A stretch of DNA of 64,000 bases from Streptomyces fodineus (GTDB lineage Bacteria > Actinomycetota > Actinomycetes > Streptomycetales > Streptomycetaceae). Shown here piece by piece: positions 34,062 to 43,194 of the stretch. Both the position numbers and the translations under genes were made by a program. Position 1 is the stretch's first letter. Each line of letters opens with the position of its first letter. Where the stretch lies: positions 4,154,001 to 4,218,000 of the forward strand of contig NZ_CP017248.1 in NCBI RefSeq assembly GCF_001735805.1. Direction: 5' to 3'. A model generated the notes under the pieces. It worked only from the letters and a program-made list of their open reading frames with translations, was not told the origin of the DNA and did not search any database.

Positions 34062-35000
34062 TCAGGTACCCGGCCGGCGCCCCCACACGTAGACGTGGTC
34101 GCCCTGCTTCAGCACGTCCCACAGCTTGCGCGCGTCGGGGAGCGTGAGGTTGACGCAGCCGTAGGAGCCGACGGTGGTGTAGATGCTGCCGTAGACGCCG
34201 TGGAAGGCCTGGCCGCCGTCGAAGAACTGGGCGTACGGCATGGGCTGGTTGTACAGGGTCGACACGTGGTTCTTGTGCTTCCAGTAGACGGTGTGCCAGC
34301 CCTTCCTGGTGACAAGCCCCTTGCGCCCGCTGCGCATCGGCACCGGCCCGAACACCGCCTTGGCGCCCTTCTGCACCCAGGTGAGCTGGCGGTCCAGATC
34401 GACGCAGGCGACCTTGTACGACCGGACGGGACACTTCTTGGCGGCGTTCGGGTCCTTCTTCGCCGAGACGAGCATCATCGTCGACCAGGTGACCGGCCCC
34501 GCGAACCCGATGGCGGGCTTGATCTTGTACTTGACCTGGAACGCGCGGATGGCCTCGCAGTCGGCGGCGGACTGCTTGCCGTCGACCTTCAGCTTCAGCC
34601 AGCGCTCCACCTGCCGCTGATACGGGCCGGCCTGCATGCTGCAGGCCACCTTGGCCACGGCGTCGGCGAGCGGCACGTACTCGATGAGGTCGTACGCCCC
34701 CGCGACCGCGGTCTCGGGCTCGACGGCGTCCTCCTGGGCGGTGGGCGTGTACACCTTCGGCGGGAGCGCCTGGTCGGGCGTGTCGATCTGCCACGGCTGA
34801 GCGGGCCCGGGGGCGACACCGGGGACCAGTTCGGGGGCGGGGGCCGGGGCCGGGGCGGGGGGTGCGGGGGCGCCGGCCGCGGGGACGAGTCCCGGCTGCA
34901 CGGCAGGTACGGCGGCGGCCACGGTGCCGGCCGCCGGGAGGGCGGTCGCGGTGGCGAGCAGCACCGCGACACCCCTGGACGCGATTCGTCTGCTGATCAT
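34062..35000 (-). CDS. L,D-transpeptidase (YkuD family) with peptidoglycan-binding-like region
   Basis: 312 aa. A Sec signal peptide ends near ATALPAAGTVAAA, followed by a Pro/Ala-rich linker, a peptidoglycan-binding-like region (CEAIRAFQVKY, typical of PG_binding_1) and a YkuD domain. The catalytic part has HGVYGSIY and SYGCVNL with the nucleophilic Cys; the usual SHGC His is Tyr. Makes 3-3 cross-links or related bonds outside the membrane. ATG 35000 used; a TTG 12 nt upstream is in frame. No ribosome binding site seen; TTGGCT lies 6 nt before the ATG. Confidence 0.9.
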   Translation of the reverse strand: MISRRIASRGVAVLLATATALPAAGTVAAAVPAVQPGLVPAAGAPAPPAPAPAPAPELVPGVAPGPAQPWQIDTPDQALPPKVYTPTAQEDAVEPETAVAGAYDLIEYVPLADAVAKVACSMQAGPYQRQVERWLKLKVDGKQSAADCEAIRAFQVKYKIKPAIGFAGPVTWSTMMLVSAKKDPNAAKKCPVRSYKVACVDLDRQLTWVQKGAKAVFGPVPMRSGRKGLVTRKGWHTVYWKHKNHVSTLYNQPMPYAQFFDGGQAFHGVYGSIYTTVGSYGCVNLTLPDARKLWDVLKQGDHVYVWGRRPGT

Positions 35001-35297
35001 GCAATCAGCCAAACGCGGGGCTCCGCCGGATCAGCGGTGCCGCGCGGAGGGGTCACCCGAGGGGTGGAGCGGGGTACGTCGGTCGTCGCCGGAGTGCGGG
35101 TGCGGGGGGCTGGGCCACGCCCGCGCGGCGGTAGCCGCATAGGCAACGCGGCCCCGCGCCCTTCGGGGCGCTCGGCACCCCGCAGGCGCCGGTGAGCGAC
35201 CCGGCCCCCGGCAGGCCGCAGCTCGGCGCACCGCCGCCGGCGCAGGCCAGACGAACCGTCCCGCCCCAGCGCGGGCCGGCGGATCCGGCCCCGTCTG
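35001..35297. other. Gene-free GC-rich spacer
   Basis: Roughly 300 bp between the transpeptidase and nnr genes. It holds one REP-like element (35096-35138) followed by GCCCCGCGCCC-TTC-GGGGCGC, a small hairpin. No ORF here has a ribosome binding site or family resemblance. Confidence 0.55.
35096..35138 (+). repeat. Dispersed REP-like intergenic element, copy 2
   Basis: 43 bp, GCGGGTGCG ... CGGCGGTAGCCGC, 34/43 identical to 30671-30713, followed by a GC-rich hairpin (35151-35172 region). Confidence 0.55.
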
Positions 35298-36734
35298 TTA
35301 CAGCGCCCGCACGTCCCGCCACGCCTGCGGGATCCGTGCGGCGACGTCATGCGCCCCCACCGGCGCCCCCTCCGCCGCGAACCGCCCGGCCAGGCCGTGG
35401 AGATACGCCGCCGCACTCCCCGCGTCCACGGCCGGCAGACCCGACGCCAGCAGAGACCCGGCGAGTCCCGACAGCACGTCCCCGCTGCCCGCCGTAGCCA
35501 GCCAGGAGGTCCCCGTGGCGTTCACCCGCACCGCCCCGCCCCCCGCGTCGGCGACCAGCGTCGTGGACCCCTTCAGCAGCACCGTCGCCCGGTACACCGC
35601 CGCCAGCTCCCGCACCGCCGCCAGCCGGGCCCCCTCGACCTCCTCCCGCCGTACGCCCAGCAGCGCGGCCGCCTCCCCGGCATGAGGGGTCATCAGCGTC
35701 GGCGCCGTACGCCCGCGCACCGCGTCCCGCTCGGCCAGCCGCAGCCCGTCCGCGTCCAGCAGCACCGGCACGTCCGCCTCCAGCACCTCGGCCACGGTCG
35801 CCACGTCGTCCCCGGCGCCCGGCCCGACCACCCAGGCCTGTACGCGCCCCGCCTTCCGCGGCCCCCGATCGGACACGAGCGTCTCCGGGAAGCGGGCGAT
35901 GACGGCCTCCCCCGCGGGCCCGACGTACCGCACGGCCCCCGCCCCGCCCCGCAGCGCCCCGGAGACGGCGAGCACGGCGGCCCCCGGATAGCGCGCGGAC
36001 CCGGCGGCGATCCCGACGACGCCCCGCCGGTACTTGTCGCTCTCCCCGGCCGGCATCGGCAACAGCCGTGCCACATCGGCGTGTTGCAGAGCCTGGAGCT
36101 CGCCCTCGGCGGGCAGCTCGAGACCGATGTCGACGAGCCGTACGACCCCGGCGTACTCCCGCGCCGGATCGATCAGCAAGCCGGGCTTGTAGGTACCGAA
36201 GGTGACGGTGAGGTCGGCCCGGACCGCGGCTCCGCGCACCTCCCCGGTGTCGGCCTCGATCCCGCTGGGCAGGTCCACGGCCACCACGGCGGCACGGGAC
36301 CGCCGGGCGGCATCGGCCAGGGCCTCCGCTTCGGGCCGCAGCCCGCCCTTGCCGCCGATCCCCACGATCCCGTCCACCACGAGATCGGCCCGCCCGATCA
36401 GTTCGCCGGCGGCCTCGGACGCGGCGACGGACCCACCGGCCCTGCGCAGGGCGCCCAGCCCGCCGGCATGCGCCCGTTCGGGCGTAAGGAGTACGGCCGT
36501 GACCCCGGCCCCCCGCCGGGCCAGCCGCGCCCCCGCGTACAGCGCGTCGCCGCCGTTGTCGCCGCTGCCGACGAGCAGCACCACCCGGCTGCCGTAGACC
36601 CGCCCCAGCAACTCGGCGCAGGCAGCGGCCAGCCCGGCGGCGGCCCGCTGCATCAGCGCACCACCCTCCGGCAGCCGTGCCATCAGCGCCCGTTCGGCCG
36701 CCCTTACCGTCTCCACGCTGTACGCAGTACGCAT
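35298..36734 (-). CDS. nnr: Bifunctional NAD(P)H-hydrate epimerase/dehydratase
   Basis: 478 aa. N-terminal YjeF epimerase domain (GSGDNGGDALYAGARL, VDGIVGIGGKGG, VDLPSGIEADTG) and C-terminal carbohydrate kinase-like dehydratase domain (VVGPGAGDD, LDADGLRL, LMTPHAGEAAALLG, KGSTTLVA, GSGDVLSGLAGSLLA). Together they repair hydrated NADH/NADPH. CAGACT lies 7 nt before the ATG without a ribosome binding site. acpS follows on the right, same strand, 45 bp upstream. Confidence 0.96.
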   Translation of the reverse strand: MRTAYSVETVRAAERALMARLPEGGALMQRAAAGLAAACAELLGRVYGSRVVLLVGSGDNGGDALYAGARLARRGAGVTAVLLTPERAHAGGLGALRRAGGSVAASEAAGELIGRADLVVDGIVGIGGKGGLRPEAEALADAARRSRAAVVAVDLPSGIEADTGEVRGAAVRADLTVTFGTYKPGLLIDPAREYAGVVRLVDIGLELPAEGELQALQHADVARLLPMPAGESDKYRRGVVGIAAGSARYPGAAVLAVSGALRGGAGAVRYVGPAGEAVIARFPETLVSDRGPRKAGRVQAWVVGPGAGDDVATVAEVLEADVPVLLDADGLRLAERDAVRGRTAPTLMTPHAGEAAALLGVRREEVEGARLAAVRELAAVYRATVLLKGSTTLVADAGGGAVRVNATGTSWLATAGSGDVLSGLAGSLLASGLPAVDAGSAAAYLHGLAGRFAAEGAPVGAHDVAARIPQAWRDVRAL

Positions 36735-36741
36735 GGCACCG

Positions 36742-36747
36742 AGTCTG
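36742..36747 (-). promoter_or_regulatory. -10 hexamer of leaderless nnr
   Basis: CAGACT on the minus strand, 7 nt before the ATG at 36734. Confidence 0.4.
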
Positions 36748-36779
36748 CCCCGGAACGGCCGTCCCCCACACCCGGGCGC

Positions 36780-37151
36780 TCAGCCCTCGGCGACCACCAC
36801 CGCCGAGGCGACCCCCGCGTCATGGCTGAGCGACACATGCCAGGACCGCACGCCCAGCTCGGCGGCGCGCGCGGCCACGGTGCCCTTCACCCGCAGCCGG
36901 GGCTGTCCGCTGTCCTCGACGTACACCTCGGCATCGGTCCAGTGCAGCCCCGGCGGCGCCCCCAGCGCCTTCGCCAGCGCCTCCTTGGCGGCGAACCGGG
37001 CCGCGAGCGAGGCGATCCCGCGCCGCTCCCCGCTGGGCAGCAGCAGCTCCCGCTCCACGAACAGCCGGTCGGCCAGCCCGGGAGTCCGCTCCAACGACGC
37101 GCGAAACCGGTCGATCTCGGCGACATCGATCCCCACTCCGATGATGCTCAT
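36780..37151 (-). CDS. acpS: Holo-[acyl-carrier-protein] synthase
   Basis: 123 aa, transfers 4'-phosphopantetheine from CoA to acyl carrier proteins. N-terminal IIGVGIDVAEIDRF and RFAAKEALAKALG (metal and substrate residues) are complete, as is WHVSLSHDAGVASA. The ATG at 37151 follows TAGGCT by 7 nt, suggesting a leaderless message; a longer in-frame start at 37223 is rejected because the extra residues are not AcpS-like. Confidence 0.95.
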   Translation of the reverse strand: MSIIGVGIDVAEIDRFRASLERTPGLADRLFVERELLLPSGERRGIASLAARFAAKEALAKALGAPPGLHWTDAEVYVEDSGQPRLRVKGTVAARAAELGVRSWHVSLSHDAGVASAVVVAEG

Positions 37152-37158
37152 GCCGGGC

Positions 37159-37164
37159 AGCCTA
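37159..37164 (-). promoter_or_regulatory. -10 hexamer of leaderless acpS
   Basis: TAGGCT on the minus strand, 7 nt before the ATG at 37151. Confidence 0.5.
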
Positions 37165-37243
37165 CGATCGCCGGCCCGCCGGCACCCGCCCACCTGCCGA
37201 CCCGCCCCTGCCGCGGCGCACACCTGCCGTCTACGCTCCGTCC

Positions 37244-38023
37244 ATGATCTCCCAGGACTATCTCTCCGACCTGTTCTCCCTGGACGGCCGTGTCGCCGTG
37301 GTGACCGGAGGCAGTTCCGGCATCGGGCGGGCCATCGCCGGTGCGCTGGCGCGGGCCGGTGCGAGCGTGGTGGCCGTGGCCCGCGGCAAGGAGCAACTGG
37401 AGGCCACCGTGGGCGAGTTGACGGCCGAGGGCGGCCGGGCCGGCTGGGTCGCGGCCGATCTGGGCAGCCGCGAGGGGGTGCGTGCGGCGGCCGAGGAGGC
37501 GGCCGGTGTCTTCGGCGAGCCCGACATCCTCGTCAACTCCGCCGGGATCAACCTGCGTCCGCCGATGAGCGAGCTGGGCGAGGACGTGTGGGACACCACC
37601 ATGGCCGTGAACCTCCGGGCGCCCTTCCTGCTGGGGCAGCGGTTCGGGCCCGGCATGGCGGAACGCGGCTTCGGCCGGATCATCCACATCACCTCCCAGC
37701 AGGCCCACCGTGCCTTCGTGCAGAGCGGGGCGTACGGCGTCTCCAAGGGCGCGCTGGAGTCGCTGGCCCGCTCCCAGGCCGAGGCCTGGTCGCCGTACGG
37801 CGTCACCGTCAACACCCTGGTGCCGGGCTTTGTGATGACCCCGCTCAACCGGCGGCTGTCGTCCGACCCCGACAAGGTCGCCGCCCTGGCCGCCCGCACG
37901 ATGACCGGCCGCAACGGCCTGGCCGAGGACTTCGAAGGCGCGGCCGTCTTCCTCGCCAGCCGCGCCTCCGCCTACGTCACCGGCCAGTCGCTGTTCGTCG
38001 ACGGCGGCCTGTCGGTCCACTGA
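37244..38023 (+). CDS. Short-chain dehydrogenase/reductase (gluconate 5-dehydrogenase-like)
   Basis: 259-aa classical SDR: TGGSSGIGRAIAGAL (21-35), NSAGINLRPP, catalytic YGVSKGALES and the late motif GQSLFVDGGLSVH. Most like sugar-acid/gluconate dehydrogenases; substrate not determined. TACGCT (37232-37237) lies 6 nt before the ATG, so probably leaderless. Ends 9 bp from the convergent glmS stop with no terminator between. Confidence 0.9.
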   Translation: MISQDYLSDLFSLDGRVAVVTGGSSGIGRAIAGALARAGASVVAVARGKEQLEATVGELTAEGGRAGWVAADLGSREGVRAAAEEAAGVFGEPDILVNSAGINLRPPMSELGEDVWDTTMAVNLRAPFLLGQRFGPGMAERGFGRIIHITSQQAHRAFVQSGAYGVSKGALESLARSQAEAWSPYGVTVNTLVPGFVMTPLNRRLSSDPDKVAALAARTMTGRNGLAEDFEGAAVFLASRASAYVTGQSLFVDGGLSVH

Positions 38024-38032
38024 GCCCCGCGC

Positions 38033-39880
38033 TCACTCCACCGTGACCGACTTCGCCAGGTTCCGCGGCTGGTCCACCTCGTTGCCCCGCGCGGTGGCCA
38101 GCTCGCAGGCGAAGACCTGGAGCGGCACCGTCGCCACCAGCGGCTGCAGCAGGGTCGGGGTGGCCGGGATGCGGATCAGGTGGTCGGCGTAGGGGACGAC
38201 CGCCTCGTCCCCCTCCTCCGCGATCACGATCGTGCGCGCCCCGCGGGCCCGGATCTCCTGGATGTTGGAGACGATCTTGTCGTGCAGGACCGAGCGGCCG
38301 CGCGGGGACGGCACCACGACCACCACCGGCACGTCCTCCTCGATCAGCGCGATCGGGCCGTGCTTCAGCTCGCCCGCCGCGAAGCCCTCGGCGTGCATGT
38401 AGGCGAGTTCCTTGAGCTTCAGGGCGCCTTCCAGCGCCACGGGGTAGCCCACGTGCCGGCCCAGGAAGAGGACCGTGCTCTTCGTCGCCAGGGTGCGGGC
38501 CAGCGCGCGTACCGGCTCCATCGTGTCCAGGACCCGCTCGACCTCCTCCGAGATCCGGGAGAGGTCCTTGATCACCGCCTGGATCTCGTCGCCCCACTTG
38601 GTGCCGCGGACCTGGCCCAGATACAGCGCCACCAGGTAACAGGCCACCAGCTGGGTCAGGAACGCCTTGGTGGAGGCGACGGCCACCTCCGGACCGGCGT
38701 GCGTGTACAGCACCGCGTCCGACTCGCGCGGGATCGTCGAGCCGTTGGTGTTGCAGATGGCCAGCACCTTGGAGCCCTGCTCGCGGGCGTGCCTGAGCGC
38801 CATCAGGGTGTCCATGGTCTCGCCGGACTGGGAGATGGCGATCACCAGGGAGCGGCCGTCCAGGATCGGGTCCCGGTACCGGAATTCGCTGGCCAGCTCC
38901 ACCTCGCACGGGATGCGCGTCCAGTGCTCGATGGCGTACTTGGCGATCAGGCCGGCGTGGAAGGCCGTACCGCAGGCGACGATGACGACCTTGTCGATCT
39001 CCCGCAGCTCGGACGGGGAGATACGGACCTCGTCCAGCGTCAGCGAACCCGACGGGTCGATACGGCCCAGCAGCGTATCGGCGACCGCCTTGGGCTGCTC
39101 GGCGATCTCCTTGAGCATGAAGTAGTCATAACCCCCCTTTTCCGCGGCGGAGGCGTCCCAGTCCACGTGGTACGGGCGGACCTCGGCGGCGCTGCCGTCG
39201 AAGCCCGTCACCGTCACGCCGTCGCGGCGCAGCTCCACCACCTGGTCCTGGCCCAGCTCGATCGCCGACCGCGTGTGGGCGATGAACGCGGCGACGTCCG
39301 AGGCGAGGAAGGCCTCACCCTCTCCAACGCCCACCACCAGCGGTGAGTTCCGCCGCGCGCCCACGACCACGTCCGGCTCGTCGGCGTGCACCGCGACCAG
39401 CGTGAACGCGCCCTCCAGCCGCCGGCACACCAGCCGCATGGCCTCCGCGAGGTCCGCGCAGGAGGAGAACTCCTCGGCGAGGAGATGGCCGACGACCTCG
39501 GTGTCCGTCTCGGAAGTCAGTTCATGGCCCCGCTCGGCCAGTTCGGCCCGCAGGACGGCGAAGTTCTCGATGATGCCGTTGTGGACGACGGCGACCCGGC
39601 CCGCGTTGTCGAGATGCGGGTGGGCGTTGGCGTCCGTGGGGCCGCCGTGCGTGGCCCAGCGGGTGTGGCCGATGCCCGTCGCGCCCGTCGGCAGCGGCCG
39701 TTCGACCAGTTCCTTCTCCAGGTTGACCAGTTTCCCGGCCTTCTTCGCCGCGGCCAGCCCGCCGTCGGCCAGCACGGCGACACCCGCCGAGTCGTAGCCC
39801 CGGTACTCCAGCCGCTTCAGTCCGGCCATCACGACATCGAGCGCGGACTGCGCTCCTACATAACCCACGATTCCGCACAT
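38033..39880 (-). CDS. glmS: Glutamine-fructose-6-phosphate aminotransferase
   Basis: 615 aa. N-terminal nucleophile glutaminase begins MCGIVGYVG with Cys2 exposed after Met removal; two SIS domains follow (SQSGETMDTLMALRHA and the C-terminal LARTLATKSTVLFLGRH), ending KSVTVE. First step of UDP-GlcNAc synthesis. The start must be 39880 to expose Cys. TAGGCT lies 7 nt upstream: leaderless. Functionally linked to glmM 2 kb away. Confidence 0.97.
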   Translation of the reverse strand: MCGIVGYVGAQSALDVVMAGLKRLEYRGYDSAGVAVLADGGLAAAKKAGKLVNLEKELVERPLPTGATGIGHTRWATHGGPTDANAHPHLDNAGRVAVVHNGIIENFAVLRAELAERGHELTSETDTEVVGHLLAEEFSSCADLAEAMRLVCRRLEGAFTLVAVHADEPDVVVGARRNSPLVVGVGEGEAFLASDVAAFIAHTRSAIELGQDQVVELRRDGVTVTGFDGSAAEVRPYHVDWDASAAEKGGYDYFMLKEIAEQPKAVADTLLGRIDPSGSLTLDEVRISPSELREIDKVVIVACGTAFHAGLIAKYAIEHWTRIPCEVELASEFRYRDPILDGRSLVIAISQSGETMDTLMALRHAREQGSKVLAICNTNGSTIPRESDAVLYTHAGPEVAVASTKAFLTQLVACYLVALYLGQVRGTKWGDEIQAVIKDLSRISEEVERVLDTMEPVRALARTLATKSTVLFLGRHVGYPVALEGALKLKELAYMHAEGFAAGELKHGPIALIEEDVPVVVVVPSPRGRSVLHDKIVSNIQEIRARGARTIVIAEEGDEAVVPYADHLIRIPATPTLLQPLVATVPLQVFACELATARGNEVDQPRNLAKSVTVE

Positions 39881-39887
39881 GCGCCGC

Positions 39888-39893
39888 AGCCTA
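39888..39893 (-). promoter_or_regulatory. -10 hexamer of leaderless glmS
   Basis: TAGGCT on the minus strand, 7 nt before the ATG at 39880. Confidence 0.5.
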
Positions 39894-40028
39894 CGACCCG
39901 TCCGGCGCCCGAAACCGCTTGCGTGTGCCCGAATTCGGAAATTCCCACCGCCATACGAACAGCCGCTTGGGCCGCGGGCGTGACGGACCCCACCCGCCGC
40001 CCCGTTCAAACTCCGTTAACAATGGACT

Positions 40029-41018
40029 GTGATCTCACCGGTCTCCTCGATGCCCCGGAGCGCCCACCGGCACAGGCCGGAGGCGACTCCCTACGTCGAC
40101 CTCACCCGCGCCGAGTGGAGCGCCCTGCGGGACAAGACACCGCTGCCGCTCACCGCCGAGGAGGTGGAGAAGCTGCGCGGTCTGGGCGATGTGATCGACC
40201 TGGACGAGGTGCGGGACATCTACCTCCCGCTCTCCCGGCTCCTCAACCTCTACGTCGGCGCCACGGACGGCCTCAGAGGCGCCCTGAACACGTTCCTCGG
40301 GGAGAAGGGCTCGCAGTCCGGCACCCCGTTCGTGATAGGTGTCGCCGGCTCCGTGGCCTGCGGCAAGTCCACCGTCTCCCGCCTGCTGCAGGCCCTGCTC
40401 TCGCGCTGGCCCGAGCACCCGCGCGTGGAGCTGGTGACGACGGACGGTTTCCTTTTGCCCACCAAGGAGTTGCGGGCCCGCGGCCTGATGTCGCGGAAAG
40501 GATTCCCCGAGTCCTACGACCGCCGGGCCCTCACCCGTTTCGTCGCCGACATCAAGGCGGGCAAGGACGAGGTCACGGCCCCCGTCTACTCCCACCTCAT
40601 CTACGACATCGTCCCCGACCAGAAGCTCACGGTCCGCCGCCCCGACATCCTCATCGTCGAGGGCCTCAACGTCCTCCAGCCCGCCCTGCCCGGCAAGGAC
40701 GGCCGCACCCGGGTCGGCCTCGCGGACTACTTCGACTTCAGCGTGTACGTCGACGCGAGCACCGAGGACATCGAGAGCTGGTACCTCAACCGCTTCAGGA
40801 AGCTGCGCCAGACCGCCTTCCAGAACCCGTCCTCGTACTTCCGCAAGTACACCCAGGTCTCCGAGGAGGAGGCCCTCGACTACGCCCGCACCCTGTGGCG
40901 GACGATCAACAAGCCCAACCTGGTCGAGAACATCGCCCCCACCCGGGGCCGAGCCACCCTCATCCTCCGCAAGGGCCCGGACCACAAGGTGCAACGGCTG
41001 AGGCTGCGCAAGCTGTAG
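40029..41018 (+). CDS. coaA: Type I pantothenate kinase
   Basis: 329 aa; phosphorylates pantothenate, first step of CoA synthesis. P-loop GVAGSVACGKSTVSRLL (about 104-120) and VTTDGFLLP, SRKGFPESYD, IVEGLNVLQ are family signatures. GTG start at 40029; TAACAA lies 6 nt upstream with no ribosome binding site, so likely leaderless. An in-frame ATG at 40050 is possible. Confidence 0.95.
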   Translation: MISPVSSMPRSAHRHRPEATPYVDLTRAEWSALRDKTPLPLTAEEVEKLRGLGDVIDLDEVRDIYLPLSRLLNLYVGATDGLRGALNTFLGEKGSQSGTPFVIGVAGSVACGKSTVSRLLQALLSRWPEHPRVELVTTDGFLLPTKELRARGLMSRKGFPESYDRRALTRFVADIKAGKDEVTAPVYSHLIYDIVPDQKLTVRRPDILIVEGLNVLQPALPGKDGRTRVGLADYFDFSVYVDASTEDIESWYLNRFRKLRQTAFQNPSSYFRKYTQVSEEEALDYARTLWRTINKPNLVENIAPTRGRATLILRKGPDHKVQRLRLRKL

Positions 41019-41046
41019 ACAGGGCCCCCGCGAAGGCACCCGGCTC

Positions 41047-41589
41047 CTACACGATGTGCTTCACCTCGCAGTCCCCGGCGACGCTGTCGGTGCTGTCCGC
41101 GAACACCGTGTCGGTGCCACCGCCGCAGGTCACCGTGTCACCGCCGGCCCCGTCCTGCACGCTGATCGTGTCGTTGCCGCCGTTGGTGGTCACGGAGTCG
41201 ATGCCCGTGCCGGCGTCGACGAGGCTGTTGACCGAGACGTTGATCACGGCGGTGTCGTTCTGGTCGCCCAGCTGTATGCCGAGCCGGGTGACGGTGGCGA
41301 TGCTGCCGCAGTCGGCGCTGGTGGTGGAGCCGGTCACCCGGGTGCAGCCCGGGCCGGCCGCGATGCCGGCCGTGTCCGAGAGGATCAGATGGCCCGCGCC
41401 GGACACGGATGCCGTGACGTGGTTCTGAAAGCCGCTGTTGGCCTGGAGCCCGGCGAAGCCGCCGAAGATGCGGTACGCCGTGGAGCCCGGCGTCTGGGCG
41501 GCGGCCGGGGTGGCGGTCGAGGCGACGACGAGACCCGCCACCAGGGCGGGTCCGGTCGCTCGCTTCAGGGTGTGGAGCACGGTCTTCAT
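41047..41589 (-). CDS. Secreted RTX-like calcium-binding protein
   Basis: 180 aa. A signal peptide ends near ATPAAAQT. The C-terminal third has glycine/aspartate repeats of RTX type (TNGGNDTIS, GAGGDTVT, GGGTDTVF), expected to bind calcium in a small beta roll. Four cysteines could form disulfides. The ATG at 41589 (MKTVLHTL) gives a proper signal peptide; an ATG 18 nt upstream is possible. Function unknown. Located between coaA (convergent) and glmM. Confidence 0.75.
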   Translation of the reverse strand: MKTVLHTLKRATGPALVAGLVVASTATPAAAQTPGSTAYRIFGGFAGLQANSGFQNHVTASVSGAGHLILSDTAGIAAGPGCTRVTGSTTSADCGSIATVTRLGIQLGDQNDTAVINVSVNSLVDAGTGIDSVTTNGGNDTISVQDGAGGDTVTCGGGTDTVFADSTDSVAGDCEVKHIV

Positions 41590-41689
41590 GATCTGTCGCT
41601 CTTCCATCGAGGAGGGTGCCGCGGTGCGGCCTCGATGACTAGAGAAACAGCCGGTTATCGATCGTGCACTCCGTGCTACGCCCAGGGGT

Positions 41690-43048
41690 CTATCCCAGTG
41701 CCGACTTCACCGCGTCGGCCAGCCGGCCGGCCACCGACCGCGCCTGGTCGATGTCCGCCGCCTCGACCATCACCCGCACCAACGGCTCGGTGCCGGAGGG
41801 GCGGAGCAGCACCCGCCCCGTCTCCCCCAGCTCCCGCTCCGCCTCGGCGACGGCGGCCGCGAGCTCGGCCGAGGTCCCGACCCGGGACCTGTCCACGTCC
41901 GGCACGTTGATGAGGACCTGGGGCAGCCGCTCCATCACCGAGGCCAGTTCGCGCAGGCTGCGGCCGGTCTCGGCGACCCGCGCCGCCAGCAGCAGCCCGG
42001 TCAGCGTGCCGTCACCGGTCGTCGCGTGATCGAGAACGATCACGTGCCCGGACTGCTCGCCGCCCAGGGCGAATCCGTGCTCCTTCATCTCCTCGAGCAC
42101 ATACCGGTCACCGACGGCCGTCTGCACGAGCCGGATCCCGGCCCGCTCCATCGCCAGCTTGAAGCCCAGGTTGGACATCACGGTGGCCACGACGGTGTCG
42201 GCGCGCAGAGCGGAGCGCTCCCGCATCGCCAGCGCCAGCACGGACAGGATCTGGTCGCCGTCGACCTCCTCGCCGGTGTGGTCCACGGCCAGGCAGCGGT
42301 CGGCGTCGCCGTCGTGCGCGATGCCGAGGTCCGCGTGGTGTTCGGCGACGGCGGCCTTCAGCTTGTCCAGGTGGGTCGAGCCGCAACCGTCGTTGATGTT
42401 GAGACCGTCCGGCTCCGCACCGATCGTGACGACCTCGGCACCCGCCCGGGAGAACGCCTCCGGCGAGACCCCCGAGGCCGCGCCGTGCGCTTCGTCCAGG
42501 ACGATCTTCAGCCCGTCCAGCCGGTTCGGGAGGACCGACAGCAGATGGGCGATGTACTGCTCGAAGCCCTCGTCGTACGAGCGGACCCGCCCCACACCCG
42601 CGCCGGTCGGCCGCTCCCACGGCTCGCCGTGCCGGTGGGACTCGTACACCGCCTCGATCCGGTCCTCCAGCTCGTCGGCGAGTTTGTGGCCGCCGCGGGC
42701 GAAGAACTTGATGCCGTTGTCCGGCATGGCGTTGTGACTGGCGGAGAGCATGACGCCCAGGTCGGCGCCGAGCGCGCCGGTCAGATGCGCCACCGCGGGC
42801 GTCGGCAGCACACCGACGCATCGCACGTCCACGCCGGCGCTGGCCAGGCCCGCGACCACGGCCGCCTCCAGGAACTCCCCGGACGCCCGCGGGTCCCGAC
42901 CGACCACCGCCGTCGGCTTGTGGCCCTCGAAGGTGCCCGCCTCGGCCAGCACGTGAGCCGCCGCTACGGACAGGCCGAGCGCCATCTCGGCCGTCAGGTC
43001 CGCGTTGGCGACGCCGCGCACGCCGTCCGTGCCGAAGAGTCGTCCCAC
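41690..43048 (-). CDS. glmM: Phosphoglucosamine mutase
   Basis: 452 aa; converts glucosamine-6-P to glucosamine-1-P after GlmS. N-terminal GRLFGTDGVRGVAN, the phosphoserine loop LSASHNAMPDNGIKFF, the metal loop AHDGDADRCL and the sugar loop GGEQSGHV are all present. GTG start at 43048 with AGGAGG 4 nt upstream, preferred over an in-frame ATG at 43075. It lies downstream of rpsI but behind a terminator. Confidence 0.97.
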   Translation of the reverse strand: MGRLFGTDGVRGVANADLTAEMALGLSVAAAHVLAEAGTFEGHKPTAVVGRDPRASGEFLEAAVVAGLASAGVDVRCVGVLPTPAVAHLTGALGADLGVMLSASHNAMPDNGIKFFARGGHKLADELEDRIEAVYESHRHGEPWERPTGAGVGRVRSYDEGFEQYIAHLLSVLPNRLDGLKIVLDEAHGAASGVSPEAFSRAGAEVVTIGAEPDGLNINDGCGSTHLDKLKAAVAEHHADLGIAHDGDADRCLAVDHTGEEVDGDQILSVLALAMRERSALRADTVVATVMSNLGFKLAMERAGIRLVQTAVGDRYVLEEMKEHGFALGGEQSGHVIVLDHATTGDGTLTGLLLAARVAETGRSLRELASVMERLPQVLINVPDVDRSRVGTSAELAAAVAEAERELGETGRVLLRPSGTEPLVRVMVEAADIDQARSVAGRLADAVKSALG

Positions 43049-43133
43049 TTGTCCTCCTGAGGAAACTGCGATCACACAAGCCGTTGAGCGGCTCAGCGTC
43101 TTGTGTCGTTATACGCCCTTGCCTGGGATAAAC

Positions 43134-43174
43134 GAACGCCCCGGCGGCACACGTGGCGTGCCGCCGGGGCGTTC
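43134..43174 (-). terminator. Terminator of rplM-rpsI operon
   Basis: A perfect 17-bp inverted repeat with a 7-nt loop, 20 bp after the rpsI stop and before glmM. Confidence 0.9.
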
Positions 43175-43194
43175 GGAGTACGAGCAGGCGACGC

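Noticed and set aside
36742..36747. Treating nnr and acpS as one transcript only
   Set aside because: Each has its own start-proximal -10 hexamer, so separate starts are at least as likely.
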